The notes under the pieces were generated by a model. That model saw only the letters and a program-made list of their open reading frames with translations. It was not told the origin of the DNA and made no database searches. From assembly GCA_964384625.1 (NCBI GenBank), contig CAYLNH010000307.1:1-8155 (forward strand): a stretch of DNA of 8,155 bases. The letters run 5' to 3'. The stretch comes from CAYLNH01 sp964384625 (GTDB taxonomy: Bacteria; Verrucomicrobiota; Lentisphaeria; JABSQK01). Positions 1 through 5,496 of this stretch are shown in pieces; positions within the stretch are counted from its first letter, which is position 1, and each line of letters starts with the position of its first letter. A program made the position numbers and the translations under genes.

Positions 1-54
1 GACTAATATAGCACACACCGCGAGAATGTCGCCTATTTGCGTGCCGGATTAATA
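1..54 (+). repeat. Left arm of 54-bp terminal inverted repeat
   Basis: Bases 1-54 are the exact reverse complement of bases 8102-8155; the match ends at base 55 (g here, c expected). It begins GACTAATATAGCACACACCG and ends GGATTAATA. No transposase or integrase lies in the window, so a mobile-element identity is not supported. The position at the very ends of the sequence fits either a dispersed repeat at which assembly stopped, or the termini of a real inverted-repeat-bounded segment. The repeat itself is directly seen; its meaning is open. Confidence 0.9.
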
Positions 55-57
55 GCA

Positions 58-84
58 TGTCGGCGTCTGGTATGCTTGTGGTAC
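58..84 (+). repeat. Partial copy of the intergenic palindromic element arm
   Basis: Bases 58-84 match bases 2868-2894 at 24 of 27 positions, with mismatches at 63, 71 and 81. The core shared string is GTCTGG-n-ATGCTTGTG. The 2868-2894 copy is the right arm of the palindromic element between the two sialidase-like genes. The copy here is next to the left terminal repeat and just downstream of the sulfatase remnant, so it looks like one end of a dispersed intergenic element. No matching left arm is seen nearby. Confidence 0.6.
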
Positions 85-111
85 AACTTGACGCGGATTG
101 GCCGCCCGGGC

Positions 112-320
112 CTACGGCTTCGCCCCTTGCCATTTCTTCGGGATCTCCGCCCGGAAGCTGCCGTCTTCATCCTGTACCCAGAGGCGGTCGAAGTACGGGA
201 TCGGTGCCTTGCTGCGGCAAACGCGTCGATGTTCGGGGTCGTGATATCGCTGTGGCCGTAGCAGCCAAGGTAATCACCCAGGTCATGCCAGAGGACAATG
301 GGTGTGTTTGGTTTCGTCAT
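112..320 (-). pseudogene. Sulfatase remnant, internally deleted and frameshifted
   Basis: The first roughly 35 codons from the ATG at 320 read like the N-terminus of a family S1 (alkaline-phosphatase-like) sulfatase: TPIVLWHDLGDYLGCYG followed by TTPNIDAF. This includes the metal-binding Asp region and the usual xTPNxDxxA segment. After about position 215 this frame turns into Arg/Ser-rich nonsense. A different frame then gives a sensible protein tail, IPYFDRLWVQDEDGSF..., ending at a TAG at 112-114. Sulfatases are normally about 450-550 residues and carry a C-x-P-S-R formylglycine motif; both the length and the motif are missing. The simplest reading is a large internal deletion joining the start of a sulfatase to the end of the same or another gene. 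A purine-rich stretch precedes the ATG, and the gene starts 27 bases after the URO-D-like stop, as expected for a former operon member. A misassembly near the sequence end would look the same. The tail's identity as sulfatase is not certain. Confidence 0.6.
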
Positions 321-347
321 CTTCTTTCTGCTCTTTGACGGAATCGA

Positions 348-1424
348 CTACATGCCGAGGAGTTCCCTTTTTCTTTTCCAGTAGTACACGAAGTTCTCGT
401 AAGGCACATCGTGGGGGATGGCGTGGTCGATGTGCGGGATGTAGCCGCCTTGATCCACGATGGCAAGCTTGTATTCCAGTTCCGCGTCGATGGCGTCCCG
501 GCCTTGGACCAGAACGCGTTTATCGATGCCGCCGGTCATCAGCAGGTCCTTGCCGTACTGCCGGCGCAACTCCACTACGTCCATGCCGGCCGCGACCTCG
601 AACGGATAAATGCCGTTGATGCCGGCCTCCAGCCACAGTGGAATCAGCAACGATACATCGCCGTCGCTGTCGACGAAGATGTGGTTGATCCCTTTGCCGC
701 GAGCCAGTTCGGTCATCCGCCGGTAGCGCGGGATCATAAACTCGCGGAACAGGGCCGGGGAGATCAATGGCCCGTTCTTGTAGCACATGTCCTCCCAGAA
801 GAAGACGGAAGTCAGCGGTGCCTCGGCGATGACCTGCTCGAGCATGGCACAGGTCAGTTCCGTAATTGTGTCCATCATGTCCTGCACCAGGTCCGGGTCG
901 TCGTAGAACGCGGTCAGGGTGCGTTCCGGGCCGAGCAGTTCGCGGACGAAGCCGAACAGACTTGGCGACCGCGGCCCCTGGAAAACGACGATCGGACCGG
1001 ACTCGCGCCAGGACTGACAGCGGGCCGACCAATCAGGCGGCAAGCGACCGGGGAGATCTGGGCGGAACCGCGGTTTCAGTTCATTCCAGTCAGTCCGCGA
1101 CTTGACCGGATACTCGAAATGCTCCGGCATGGACATGGCGTCGGGCGCTTTCGGGAAGCGCGCGATAGTGCCGCGATCGGTGCGGCGGATGACATACTCG
1201 CCGTCCTCGTCAAGGACCTCCTGCTCGTAGCGCGGCAGCATCCACAGGTCGACGCCGCACTGGACCTTGTTGCGGCAGTCGCGATATTGTGGGGGCGTAT
1301 TCCCACTGCCCAGCCCTTCCTGTTGCCAGCACCGCAGCGTGGAGGGCCACGTACCCCACTCCCAGAGCGGTGGGGCGACCGCTTCGAAGTTCATGCAGGC
1401 GTTGAATTGTTCGTGTGGTGTCAT
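348..1424 (-). CDS. URO-D/MtaA-family protein (uroporphyrinogen decarboxylase-like)
   Basis: This 358-residue protein has the length and fold signatures of the URO-D superfamily, which includes uroporphyrinogen decarboxylase and the corrinoid-linked methyltransferases MtaA and CmuA. Visible blocks are FFWEDMCYKNGPLISPALF (about 208-226), then NHIFVDSDGD (247-256) leading into GINGIYPFEVAAGMDVVELR (268-287), LLMTGGIDKR (294-303), and the C-terminal HIDHAIPHDVPYENF (331-345). The His-x-Cys zinc site of MtaA-type methyltransferases is not present: the corresponding region reads His248-Ile-Phe-Val-Asp. True heme-pathway activity is unlikely, because the protein sits with sialidases and a sulfatase remnant rather than hem genes. 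Such divergent homologues are often found beside carbohydrate-degradation genes in PVC bacteria, where their reaction is unknown; demethylation of a glycan or related compound is only a guess. The start at 1424 has AGAGG about 10 bases upstream. It lies 101 bases after the sialidase stop, in the same direction. Confidence 0.88.
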   Translation of the reverse strand: MTPHEQFNACMNFEAVAPPLWEWGTWPSTLRCWQQEGLGSGNTPPQYRDCRNKVQCGVDLWMLPRYEQEVLDEDGEYVIRRTDRGTIARFPKAPDAMSMPEHFEYPVKSRTDWNELKPRFRPDLPGRLPPDWSARCQSWRESGPIVVFQGPRSPSLFGFVRELLGPERTLTAFYDDPDLVQDMMDTITELTCAMLEQVIAEAPLTSVFFWEDMCYKNGPLISPALFREFMIPRYRRMTELARGKGINHIFVDSDGDVSLLIPLWLEAGINGIYPFEVAAGMDVVELRRQYGKDLLMTGGIDKRVLVQGRDAIDAELEYKLAIVDQGGYIPHIDHAIPHDVPYENFVYYWKRKRELLGM

Positions 1425-1522
1425 CTTGATGTAACCTCTGCGGGGGGTGCGTACTTTGTCAGCGAATTCCGCGGACAGAATTTCCTCTGGTCGGCAGGCA
1501 AACTGCCGAAGTGTCCGGATGT

Positions 1523-1536
1523 TGATTACCGATCAG
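1523..1536 (-). repeat. Two-unit trace of the stop-codon heptamer, at the sialidase stop
   Basis: On the minus strand this reads CTGATCG then GTAATCA, two degenerate 7-nt units related to TAATCGG. The TAA of the second unit (1526-1528) is the stop codon of the sialidase. The TGA of the first unit is out of frame. Taken alone this would be unremarkable; it is listed because the same heptamer occurs as clear arrays at 2731-2758 and 2950-2970. Confidence 0.4.
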
Positions 1537-2686
1537 CAAGTATCCACTCGTGAGTGAACCGGGCAACCGTGACGTAGCGGTCGTCGTGCATGCGGTCCAC
1601 GACACCGTCCTCGTAGATACAGAGAATGGTGCCGTCGGGTGTCAGGCCGAGATCAGTGTAACCCGAGGGACCCTCCTGCAGCAGCCGTTTGGCCGACCAG
1701 GTCTGGCATTCGTCCGTACTCATCCGGACGGTAACGTTCTTGCGGTCGCAATGCGGCCGGTCCGGGTTGGTCTGCCCCATGGCGCGCCGCATCTCCTTCT
1801 CCAGTGTGTCGGGATTGGCGAAGACGATCTTGCTGCCGCCCTCCTCCGGCCGGGACACGCGCAGGATGCTGCCCATGCAGACCGGCTCCAGCAGGGCGTC
1901 GTCGAATCTGGGTGCACTCCAGTCTGTCGCTCCGTCCGGACTGATCGAAACCAGTCGCCGGTTGCGCATCGATTCGGAACGGATATTGAACAGCACGCGG
2001 CCGTCGGCCAGTTCCACCGGCACAGTCTCGCTGGGGTTGACGACTTCCGTACCATCGCAAACGTCACCGTGTTTGACGACTAACTCGCCGGCTTGCCAGG
2101 TTTCGCCGCGGTCGTCGCTGAAGAGTGATGTCACGATCGACGGCCGATGGCCGCGGTGCTTGGGACCGAATTCGCCGCCGGAGCCGTCGGACATCCACAC
2201 GGGAACGACGAACCGGCCGTTCCGCAGTTGGATGCCGTGGCCCGGACCGGTGGCCACGACCGCCCAGTTGTACTGCTCCCGCAGGGCTGCCGCTGCCGCT
2301 GTGATCTCACGCGGCTCTGAAAACGTCTCGCCCTGATCCGAACTGGTCATATGGAAGACACGGGCGTAGTCGTGGCAGAAGACGGCATGAACAATGCCGC
2401 TGTCGCGGTCTTCGATCAGGCAGAAGTTACTTGCCGGTCCTTCGCCATAGATGGCGTGATCGACCACCTTCGTATAGGGCTCCCAGGTTTCGCCGCCGTC
2501 CAGACTGCGGCGCATGACGATGTCGTTGTTGCTGTAGTCGCCGCCCTTGTCCGGCCGTGCTTCCGCAGTTGCGAGGATTATTCCTTTGCTGGTACACAGG
2601 ATCCCCGGCACTCGATAGCACTTGTAGCCTTCCGTGCGCGCTTGAAACAGGCGGGTCTTGTCTACTGTATCTGTTGCAGTTGTCAT
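1526..2686 (-). CDS. GH33-type exo-alpha-sialidase (neuraminidase)
   Basis: This 386-residue six-bladed beta-propeller sialidase carries nearly the full GH33 active-site set. The arginine triad is Arg25 (in YRVPG), Arg236 (in LFNIR) and Arg321 (in VTVRMS). Asp50 is a candidate acid/base, 11 residues before the first Asp-box. Glu220 is the nucleophile-activating Glu, with VELADG following at 224-229. Tyr343 in GYTDL is the nucleophile. Asp-boxes (S-x-D-x-G-x-T-W) are at 61-68, 115-122 and 190-197, with a degenerate one at 323-330. The expected reaction is release of terminal sialic acid from glycoconjugates; related sugars such as KDN are possible. No signal peptide or membrane segment is visible at the N-terminus (MTTATDTVDKTRLF), so a cytoplasmic location is suggested. 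The ATG at 2686 is preceded by the strong purine-rich GGAAAGGAAGAGGA, which supports this start. It follows the second sialidase-like gene after a 266-bp repeat-filled spacer and precedes the URO-D-like gene. Confidence 0.93.
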   Translation of the reverse strand: MTTATDTVDKTRLFQARTEGYKCYRVPGILCTSKGIILATAEARPDKGGDYSNNDIVMRRSLDGGETWEPYTKVVDHAIYGEGPASNFCLIEDRDSGIVHAVFCHDYARVFHMTSSDQGETFSEPREITAAAAALREQYNWAVVATGPGHGIQLRNGRFVVPVWMSDGSGGEFGPKHRGHRPSIVTSLFSDDRGETWQAGELVVKHGDVCDGTEVVNPSETVPVELADGRVLFNIRSESMRNRRLVSISPDGATDWSAPRFDDALLEPVCMGSILRVSRPEEGGSKIVFANPDTLEKEMRRAMGQTNPDRPHCDRKNVTVRMSTDECQTWSAKRLLQEGPSGYTDLGLTPDGTILCIYEDGVVDRMHDDRYVTVARFTHEWILADR

Positions 2687-2730
2687 TCCTCTTCCTTTCC
2701 AATCCGTCTAGTCTGTTCAATTCAACCAAC

Positions 2731-2758
2731 CGATTACCGATTACCGATCACCGATTAC
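2731..2758 (-). repeat. Tandem heptamer array, four units, stop codon in each
   Basis: Four consecutive 7-nt units (plus strand CGATTAC, CGATTAC, CGATCAC, CGATTAC) lie 44 bases upstream of the sialidase start. On the minus (sense) strand they read as TAATCGG-type units. The single substitution turns TAA into TGA, so all four units keep a stop codon. The stops fall in all three sense frames. The array lies on the sialidase-proximal side of the palindromic element and has the same orientation as the 2950-2970 array on its other side. Confidence 0.85.
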
Positions 2759-2783
2759 TCTTTTCGGAACAGTCGTCCGACAT

Positions 2784-2894
2784 GTATCATGAGCATCCCT
2801 GCTCATGCCTCCGGAGCACAAGTTGACGCTCGCTACGCTCACTGCTGCCCGTTGGGCAGCCATAGTCTGTCGTCGTCTGGGATGCTTGTGATAC
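2784..2894 (-). repeat. Palindromic multi-hairpin intergenic element (REP/MITE-like)
   Basis: The outer arms 2784-2799 and 2879-2894 are inverted repeats matching at 14 of 16 positions (GTATCA-nn-AGCATCCC). Inside are an 8-bp hairpin with a TCCC loop (2788-2807, stem CATGAGCA) and a perfect 7-bp hairpin with a GTT loop (2844-2860, stem GCTGCCC). The left outer arm and the 8-bp hairpin overlap, so they are alternative folds. There is no ORF of note. It lies between the two sialidase-like genes and is flanked on both sides by same-orientation heptamer arrays. A 27-nt relative of its right arm occurs at 58-84. It could be a non-autonomous repeat, an mRNA processing or stabilising structure, or both. 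No U-tract follows the hairpins on the minus strand, so it is not a standard intrinsic terminator. Confidence 0.65.
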
Positions 2895-2949
2895 AGTCAG
2901 AGTTCGCGTCTGTTCGATCGCTGACGGAATGAGAACATCATTGAGGTAG

Positions 2950-2970
2950 CGATTACCGATTACCGATTAC
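2950..2970 (-). repeat. Tandem heptamer array, three units, containing the sialidase-like gene stop
   Basis: Three perfect copies of CGATTAC on the plus strand, i.e. GTAATCG on the sense strand. The TAA triplets fall in three different frames, so any frame entering from the gene is closed within 21 bases. The third TAA (2953-2955) is the annotated stop, and the last residues of the protein (VIGNR) are encoded by the repeat itself. Confidence 0.88.
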
Positions 2971-4191
2971 CGACCCGGTCGGCAGCGCCGACAGGTCTTC
3001 TTCTTTCAGTTGCAGGTGCAGGGCGCGTTCCCAGCGGTGGGGCACGAACAGGTTCAACACGCCGTCGTCAGCGAACGCGTCGACATAACTGCAGTTGTAG
3101 TTGCGCCAGTCGTTCTCAAAACTGGGGGCCAAGGCATTGACGAACACGAATCGCGGTTCACTCCACGTATGCCCGGCGTCGGTCGAGAGGGAGACCCAGG
3201 TCTCCGAACGATCCAGCATGCCCGGGTTCTCGCCGTGCAGCCCACGGTAGTCGCGGTCGTGATGGCGATTGTGATGGAACGCCGCCAAGGTCTTGCCGTC
3301 AGTCAAGTGAAACAGCATCGGCGGTGCATCCGGATGCGTCAAGGTTGTCGGCTCGAGGTCCGTCCAGCTCTTGCCGCCGTCTTCACTCCAGGCGTTCCAC
3401 AGGTGTCCTGCGCAGGTCCGCGCCATGAAGTATACGCGCTCGCCGCCCAGACTGATCGGCCGGCCCTCATCCATGCGGTTGAAGGCGGGTACGCACCAGC
3501 CGCCGTGACGACGGTTCGGCAGGACCTCCCAGGTCTTGCCCTGGTCCTCGGAACGTAACAGGTACTGCCGGGTCATCAGCGGCTTGTAGGACCAGTCGCC
3601 TTCGTGCGACCCGAGAATCCAGGTGCCGCTTTCCGTCTCGCACATGCGCATCACCGACATGCCCGTGAAGTCCGGGTCGTTCTCCGGCCGAATCAGTCGG
3701 ACCTCCGACCAGTGATGGCCATCGTCATCCGAATACCGAAAACCGATGGGCGCGTTCTCCTGCAGGCCGTTCTCCTGGGACCACATGCCCCAGATGGGTT
3801 GGGTGCCGAAGGCGTAGAGGCGTTTCGAATCCTTCGGGATCAGTGGAATGAAACCGTGCTGGTTGTAGTCGATGTCAAAGGCAATGGTCGGGCCTTGCCA
3901 GGTCCGGCCTTTGTCCTTCGAGCGATAGGCCAGCATGTCGTTGAGTTTCTCTTTCTTGCCGCCGTAATGACCGCCGTCGGGAAACATCAGCAGGTAATCG
4001 CCCCCGGGTGTCTTGGTGGCACGCGTTTCGTGCAGCCCGCGTTCCGGCCAACGGGCGGTATGCACCAGTCGGCCGTTGACTGTCTCGTGCGTGATCAGCC
4101 CCAGGTCCTCCTGCAGCGCCAACCCGGAGGGCAGGGCGCTTGTCGTGATCTCATGGCCGCCGATCGTAACGGTTTCAAGTATTTCGTTCAT
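2953..4191 (-). CDS. Divergent sialidase-like BNR/Asp-box protein
   Basis: This 412-residue beta-propeller protein has five Asp-boxes, at 91-98 (SKDKGRTW), 154-161 (SDDDGHHW), 214-221 (SEDQGKTW), 269-276 (SEDGGKSW) and 336-343 (STDAGHTW). Arg57 (HETRAT), Glu242 and Arg258 match the GH33 positions; the Glu-to-Arg spacing is 16, identical to the neighbouring sialidase. Tyr369 in SYVDAF is the likely nucleophile. Two features differ from a classical sialidase: the position two residues before the last Asp-box, where the third triad Arg is expected, is Ser334, and no Asp sits at the usual acid/base spacing before the first box. The substrate may therefore not be ordinary sialic acid. No signal peptide is visible. 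I chose the ATG at 4191 rather than the in-frame ATG at 4236 because AAGGGA precedes it by 7 bases while the upstream one has no ribosome binding site. It is the first gene of the leftward series and divergent from the AraC regulator. Confidence 0.85.
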   Translation of the reverse strand: MNEILETVTIGGHEITTSALPSGLALQEDLGLITHETVNGRLVHTARWPERGLHETRATKTPGGDYLLMFPDGGHYGGKKEKLNDMLAYRSKDKGRTWQGPTIAFDIDYNQHGFIPLIPKDSKRLYAFGTQPIWGMWSQENGLQENAPIGFRYSDDDGHHWSEVRLIRPENDPDFTGMSVMRMCETESGTWILGSHEGDWSYKPLMTRQYLLRSEDQGKTWEVLPNRRHGGWCVPAFNRMDEGRPISLGGERVYFMARTCAGHLWNAWSEDGGKSWTDLEPTTLTHPDAPPMLFHLTDGKTLAAFHHNRHHDRDYRGLHGENPGMLDRSETWVSLSTDAGHTWSEPRFVFVNALAPSFENDWRNYNCSYVDAFADDGVLNLFVPHRWERALHLQLKEEDLSALPTGSVIGNR

Positions 4192-4198
4192 CGTCAGT

Positions 4199-4204
4199 TC
4201 CCTT
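4199..4204 (-). promoter_or_regulatory. Ribosome binding site deciding the sialidase-like start
   Basis: AAGGGA on the minus strand lies 7 bases before the ATG at 4191. The alternative ATG at 4236 has no comparable site, so the shorter protein is preferred. Confidence 0.6.
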
Positions 4205-4334
4205 GTTTCTGTGACTGACAGCGCGTTTCCTACCATTTTCGTAGCAATAAGATTTTGCCGTTTCGAGTTGAAATCTATAAAACAAAGCGAACCTTAATAG
4301 TAAATTTGTAACCAGTAAGTCTGTAGTGGAAATT

Positions 4335-4383
4335 CTGTATCCCGTATCCCATATCCTGCATCCTGTCTCCTGTATCCGGAATC
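4335..4383. repeat. Degenerate tandem heptamer array upstream of the regulator
   Basis: Seven consecutive 7-nt units follow the plus-strand pattern C-n-n-n-n-T-C, consensus CTGTATC (variants CCGTATC, CCATATC, CTGCATC, CTGTCTC, CGGAATC). The period is exact, while individual units carry one to three substitutions. It ends 7 bases before the GTG start of the AraC gene and would be part of its 5' leader or promoter. Unlike the arrays at gene 3' ends, neither strand contains stop triplets within the repeat. Confidence 0.8.
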
Positions 4384-4390
4384 TCATCCA

Positions 4391-5251
4391 GTGCAACGCA
4401 ACCCCAAGAAACACCGGCAGGCACTGTTGGAAATGGCCCAACGCGTGGTTGCGGACGGCGTGATCAAAGACGTCATTTTCGGCTTTACGGAGCCGCCGCC
4501 GCCCGGCAAATGCACCATGCAGCAGTTGCCGCGGCTGATGGTCTTCCTGACGGGCGAACACCATGTGTGGTATGCTGACGGCAGTGAGCGCCGGGAAGTC
4601 TTTTTACAGCCCGGGCAGACATTGTACATGCTGCCGAGTGGCTGGACCCGGGTGATCTGGGATCGGGCGCACACGATGTTCGGCGTGGTGTTCCATCCGA
4701 CCTATACGCGCTTCCTGTGGTATCAGGACAACGGCGTCGGCCGGCGGCTGCAGCAGGGGCCGGATCTGTGGTATCACACGGCATTCGAGATGACCCACGC
4801 GACGGCGCACATGCTGGAGACATGCAACGCACTTGCCCGGCAGAATTGCGACACAGACACCGCCGTGGGCGCGATGAACATGACAGTCCGCTTGGCGATC
4901 GAAGAGTTGCTTCGGCCGGAAGACAATCCCCCGAGCAAAGCAAGGATCACCTGGGAGACGATCTGCGCCTACATCCAGGAGGCGTGTGATCAGCCGCTCG
5001 ACCGCTCCTCGGTTGCCTCCCGGTTTCGCCTGCACCCGAACCATCTGTCGCGGTTGTTCCGCCAACAGGGCAACGAGTCCTTCAGCGAATACCTGACGCA
5101 TCAGCGTATCGAACGTGCCAAAACCCTTCTTCGACGGCACGGGCTAAGTGTCGACGAAGTCGCTGAACGCTGCGGCTTCAACAGCGCCAGCTACTTCATC
5201 AAGGTCTTCCACCGGTTGGTTGGCGTGTCCCCCGGCCGCTTCCGGGAGTAG
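4391..5251 (+). CDS. AraC-family transcriptional regulator with cupin-like sensor domain
   Basis: This 286-residue protein has the AraC/XylS two-part layout. Residues about 45-105 look like a cupin-type sugar-sensing domain (LPRLMVFLTGEHHVWY, then LQPGQTLYMLPSGW, the double-stranded beta-helix pattern). Residues about 187-286 form the two-helix-turn-helix DNA-binding domain. Helix pairs are around SSVASRFRLHPNHLSRLFR (206-224) and SVDEVAERCGFNSASYFIKVF (253-273), followed by the family signature GVSPGRFR at the end. It is divergent from the sialidase-like gene, the classic position for a regulator of the neighbouring catabolic genes; the inducer is probably a sugar released from the target glycan (inference). 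The start is GTG at 4391 with only a weak GGA upstream. The ATG at codon 15 (MAQRVV) is a possible alternative. It is the only rightward gene. Confidence 0.92.
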   Translation: MQRNPKKHRQALLEMAQRVVADGVIKDVIFGFTEPPPPGKCTMQQLPRLMVFLTGEHHVWYADGSERREVFLQPGQTLYMLPSGWTRVIWDRAHTMFGVVFHPTYTRFLWYQDNGVGRRLQQGPDLWYHTAFEMTHATAHMLETCNALARQNCDTDTAVGAMNMTVRLAIEELLRPEDNPPSKARITWETICAYIQEACDQPLDRSSVASRFRLHPNHLSRLFRQQGNESFSEYLTHQRIERAKTLLRRHGLSVDEVAERCGFNSASYFIKVFHRLVGVSPGRFRE

Positions 5252-5489
5252 GGGCACTGTCCGCGAAAGTTCTTCTGGAGACGCCCGCGGCGTTGGGCAG
5301 CGGGTCCCTTTCATACTGGAGGAGTGGAATCCGCAAGATTCCTGACGTCGGACATGGCCGTCAACCCTTTTCGCGGCAGGTGCAGCTACAGCAGTTCTTG
5401 TGAGGATGCGCTGAAGCACAGCACAGGACCGGTGGCTCGGGTCTTCGCAGGTTGTGGAAAGGCTCCCCCTATCGACTACCCACTATCGA
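5252..5489. other. Convergent intergenic spacer without a recognisable gene
   Basis: These 238 bases lie between the ends of the convergent AraC and hydrolase genes. I see no credible ORF. Two weak hairpins are present: CCCGC/GCGGG (5284-5304, 11-nt loop) and a perfect 6-bp stem GGAATC/GATTCC with a CGCAA loop (5326-5342). Neither is followed by a T-run in either direction, so no intrinsic terminator can be called with confidence. The right end carries the heptamer array at 5469-5496. Confidence 0.6.
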
Positions 5490-5496
5490 CTATTCG
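5469..5496 (-). repeat. Tandem heptamer array, four units, containing the hydrolase stop
   Basis: The plus strand reads CTATCGA, CTACCCA, CTATCGA, CTATTCG. On the sense (minus) strand each unit carries a TAG, giving TAGs at 7-nt intervals that cover all three frames. The first TAG met by the ribosome in frame (5490-5492) is the hydrolase stop. The sequence differs from the TAATCGG arrays, but period, position at a gene end and stop content are the same. The unit that departs most (TAGTGGG) still keeps its TAG. Confidence 0.8.

Larger units (their letters stand above)
4192..4390. promoter_or_regulatory. AT-rich divergent intergenic region, probable two-way promoter region
   Basis: This 199-bp spacer separates the leftward sialidase-like gene from the rightward AraC regulator. 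It contains the most AT-rich stretch of the window (about 4240-4315), as expected for promoters and an operator. Candidate elements on the plus strand are TTGCCG (4256-4261) and a TATAAA-like box near 4276. I cannot define convincing -35/-10 pairs or a clear AraC-type direct-repeat operator. The AraC-proximal part is taken up by a heptamer array. Confidence 0.5.

Noticed and set aside
411..1553. 380-codon open frame on the plus strand
   Set aside because: Antisense to the URO-D-like gene, which has conserved family blocks throughout; no family features in the plus-strand translation.
2731..2970. CRISPR-like array
   Set aside because: Repeats are 7 nt and directly contiguous without spacers; the hairpin segment between the arrays is not a repeat-spacer series.
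3010..4218. Two long plus-strand open frames opposite the sialidase-like gene
   Set aside because: Shadows of the Asp-box protein on the other strand; no domain signals.
4251..4275. GATTT...AAATC imperfect palindrome in the divergent spacer, as an operator
   Set aside because: Only the outer five bases pair well; AraC proteins usually bind direct repeats, and the match is too short to be more than chance in AT-rich DNA.
5284..5342. Two hairpins after the AraC stop, as a terminator
   Set aside because: Short stems, no T-tract in either direction, and the first has an 11-nt loop.
5252..5489. Small ORFs in the convergent spacer (for example minus strand 5144-5419)
   Set aside because: Overlap the AraC 3' end, lack ribosome binding sites and recognisable sequence.
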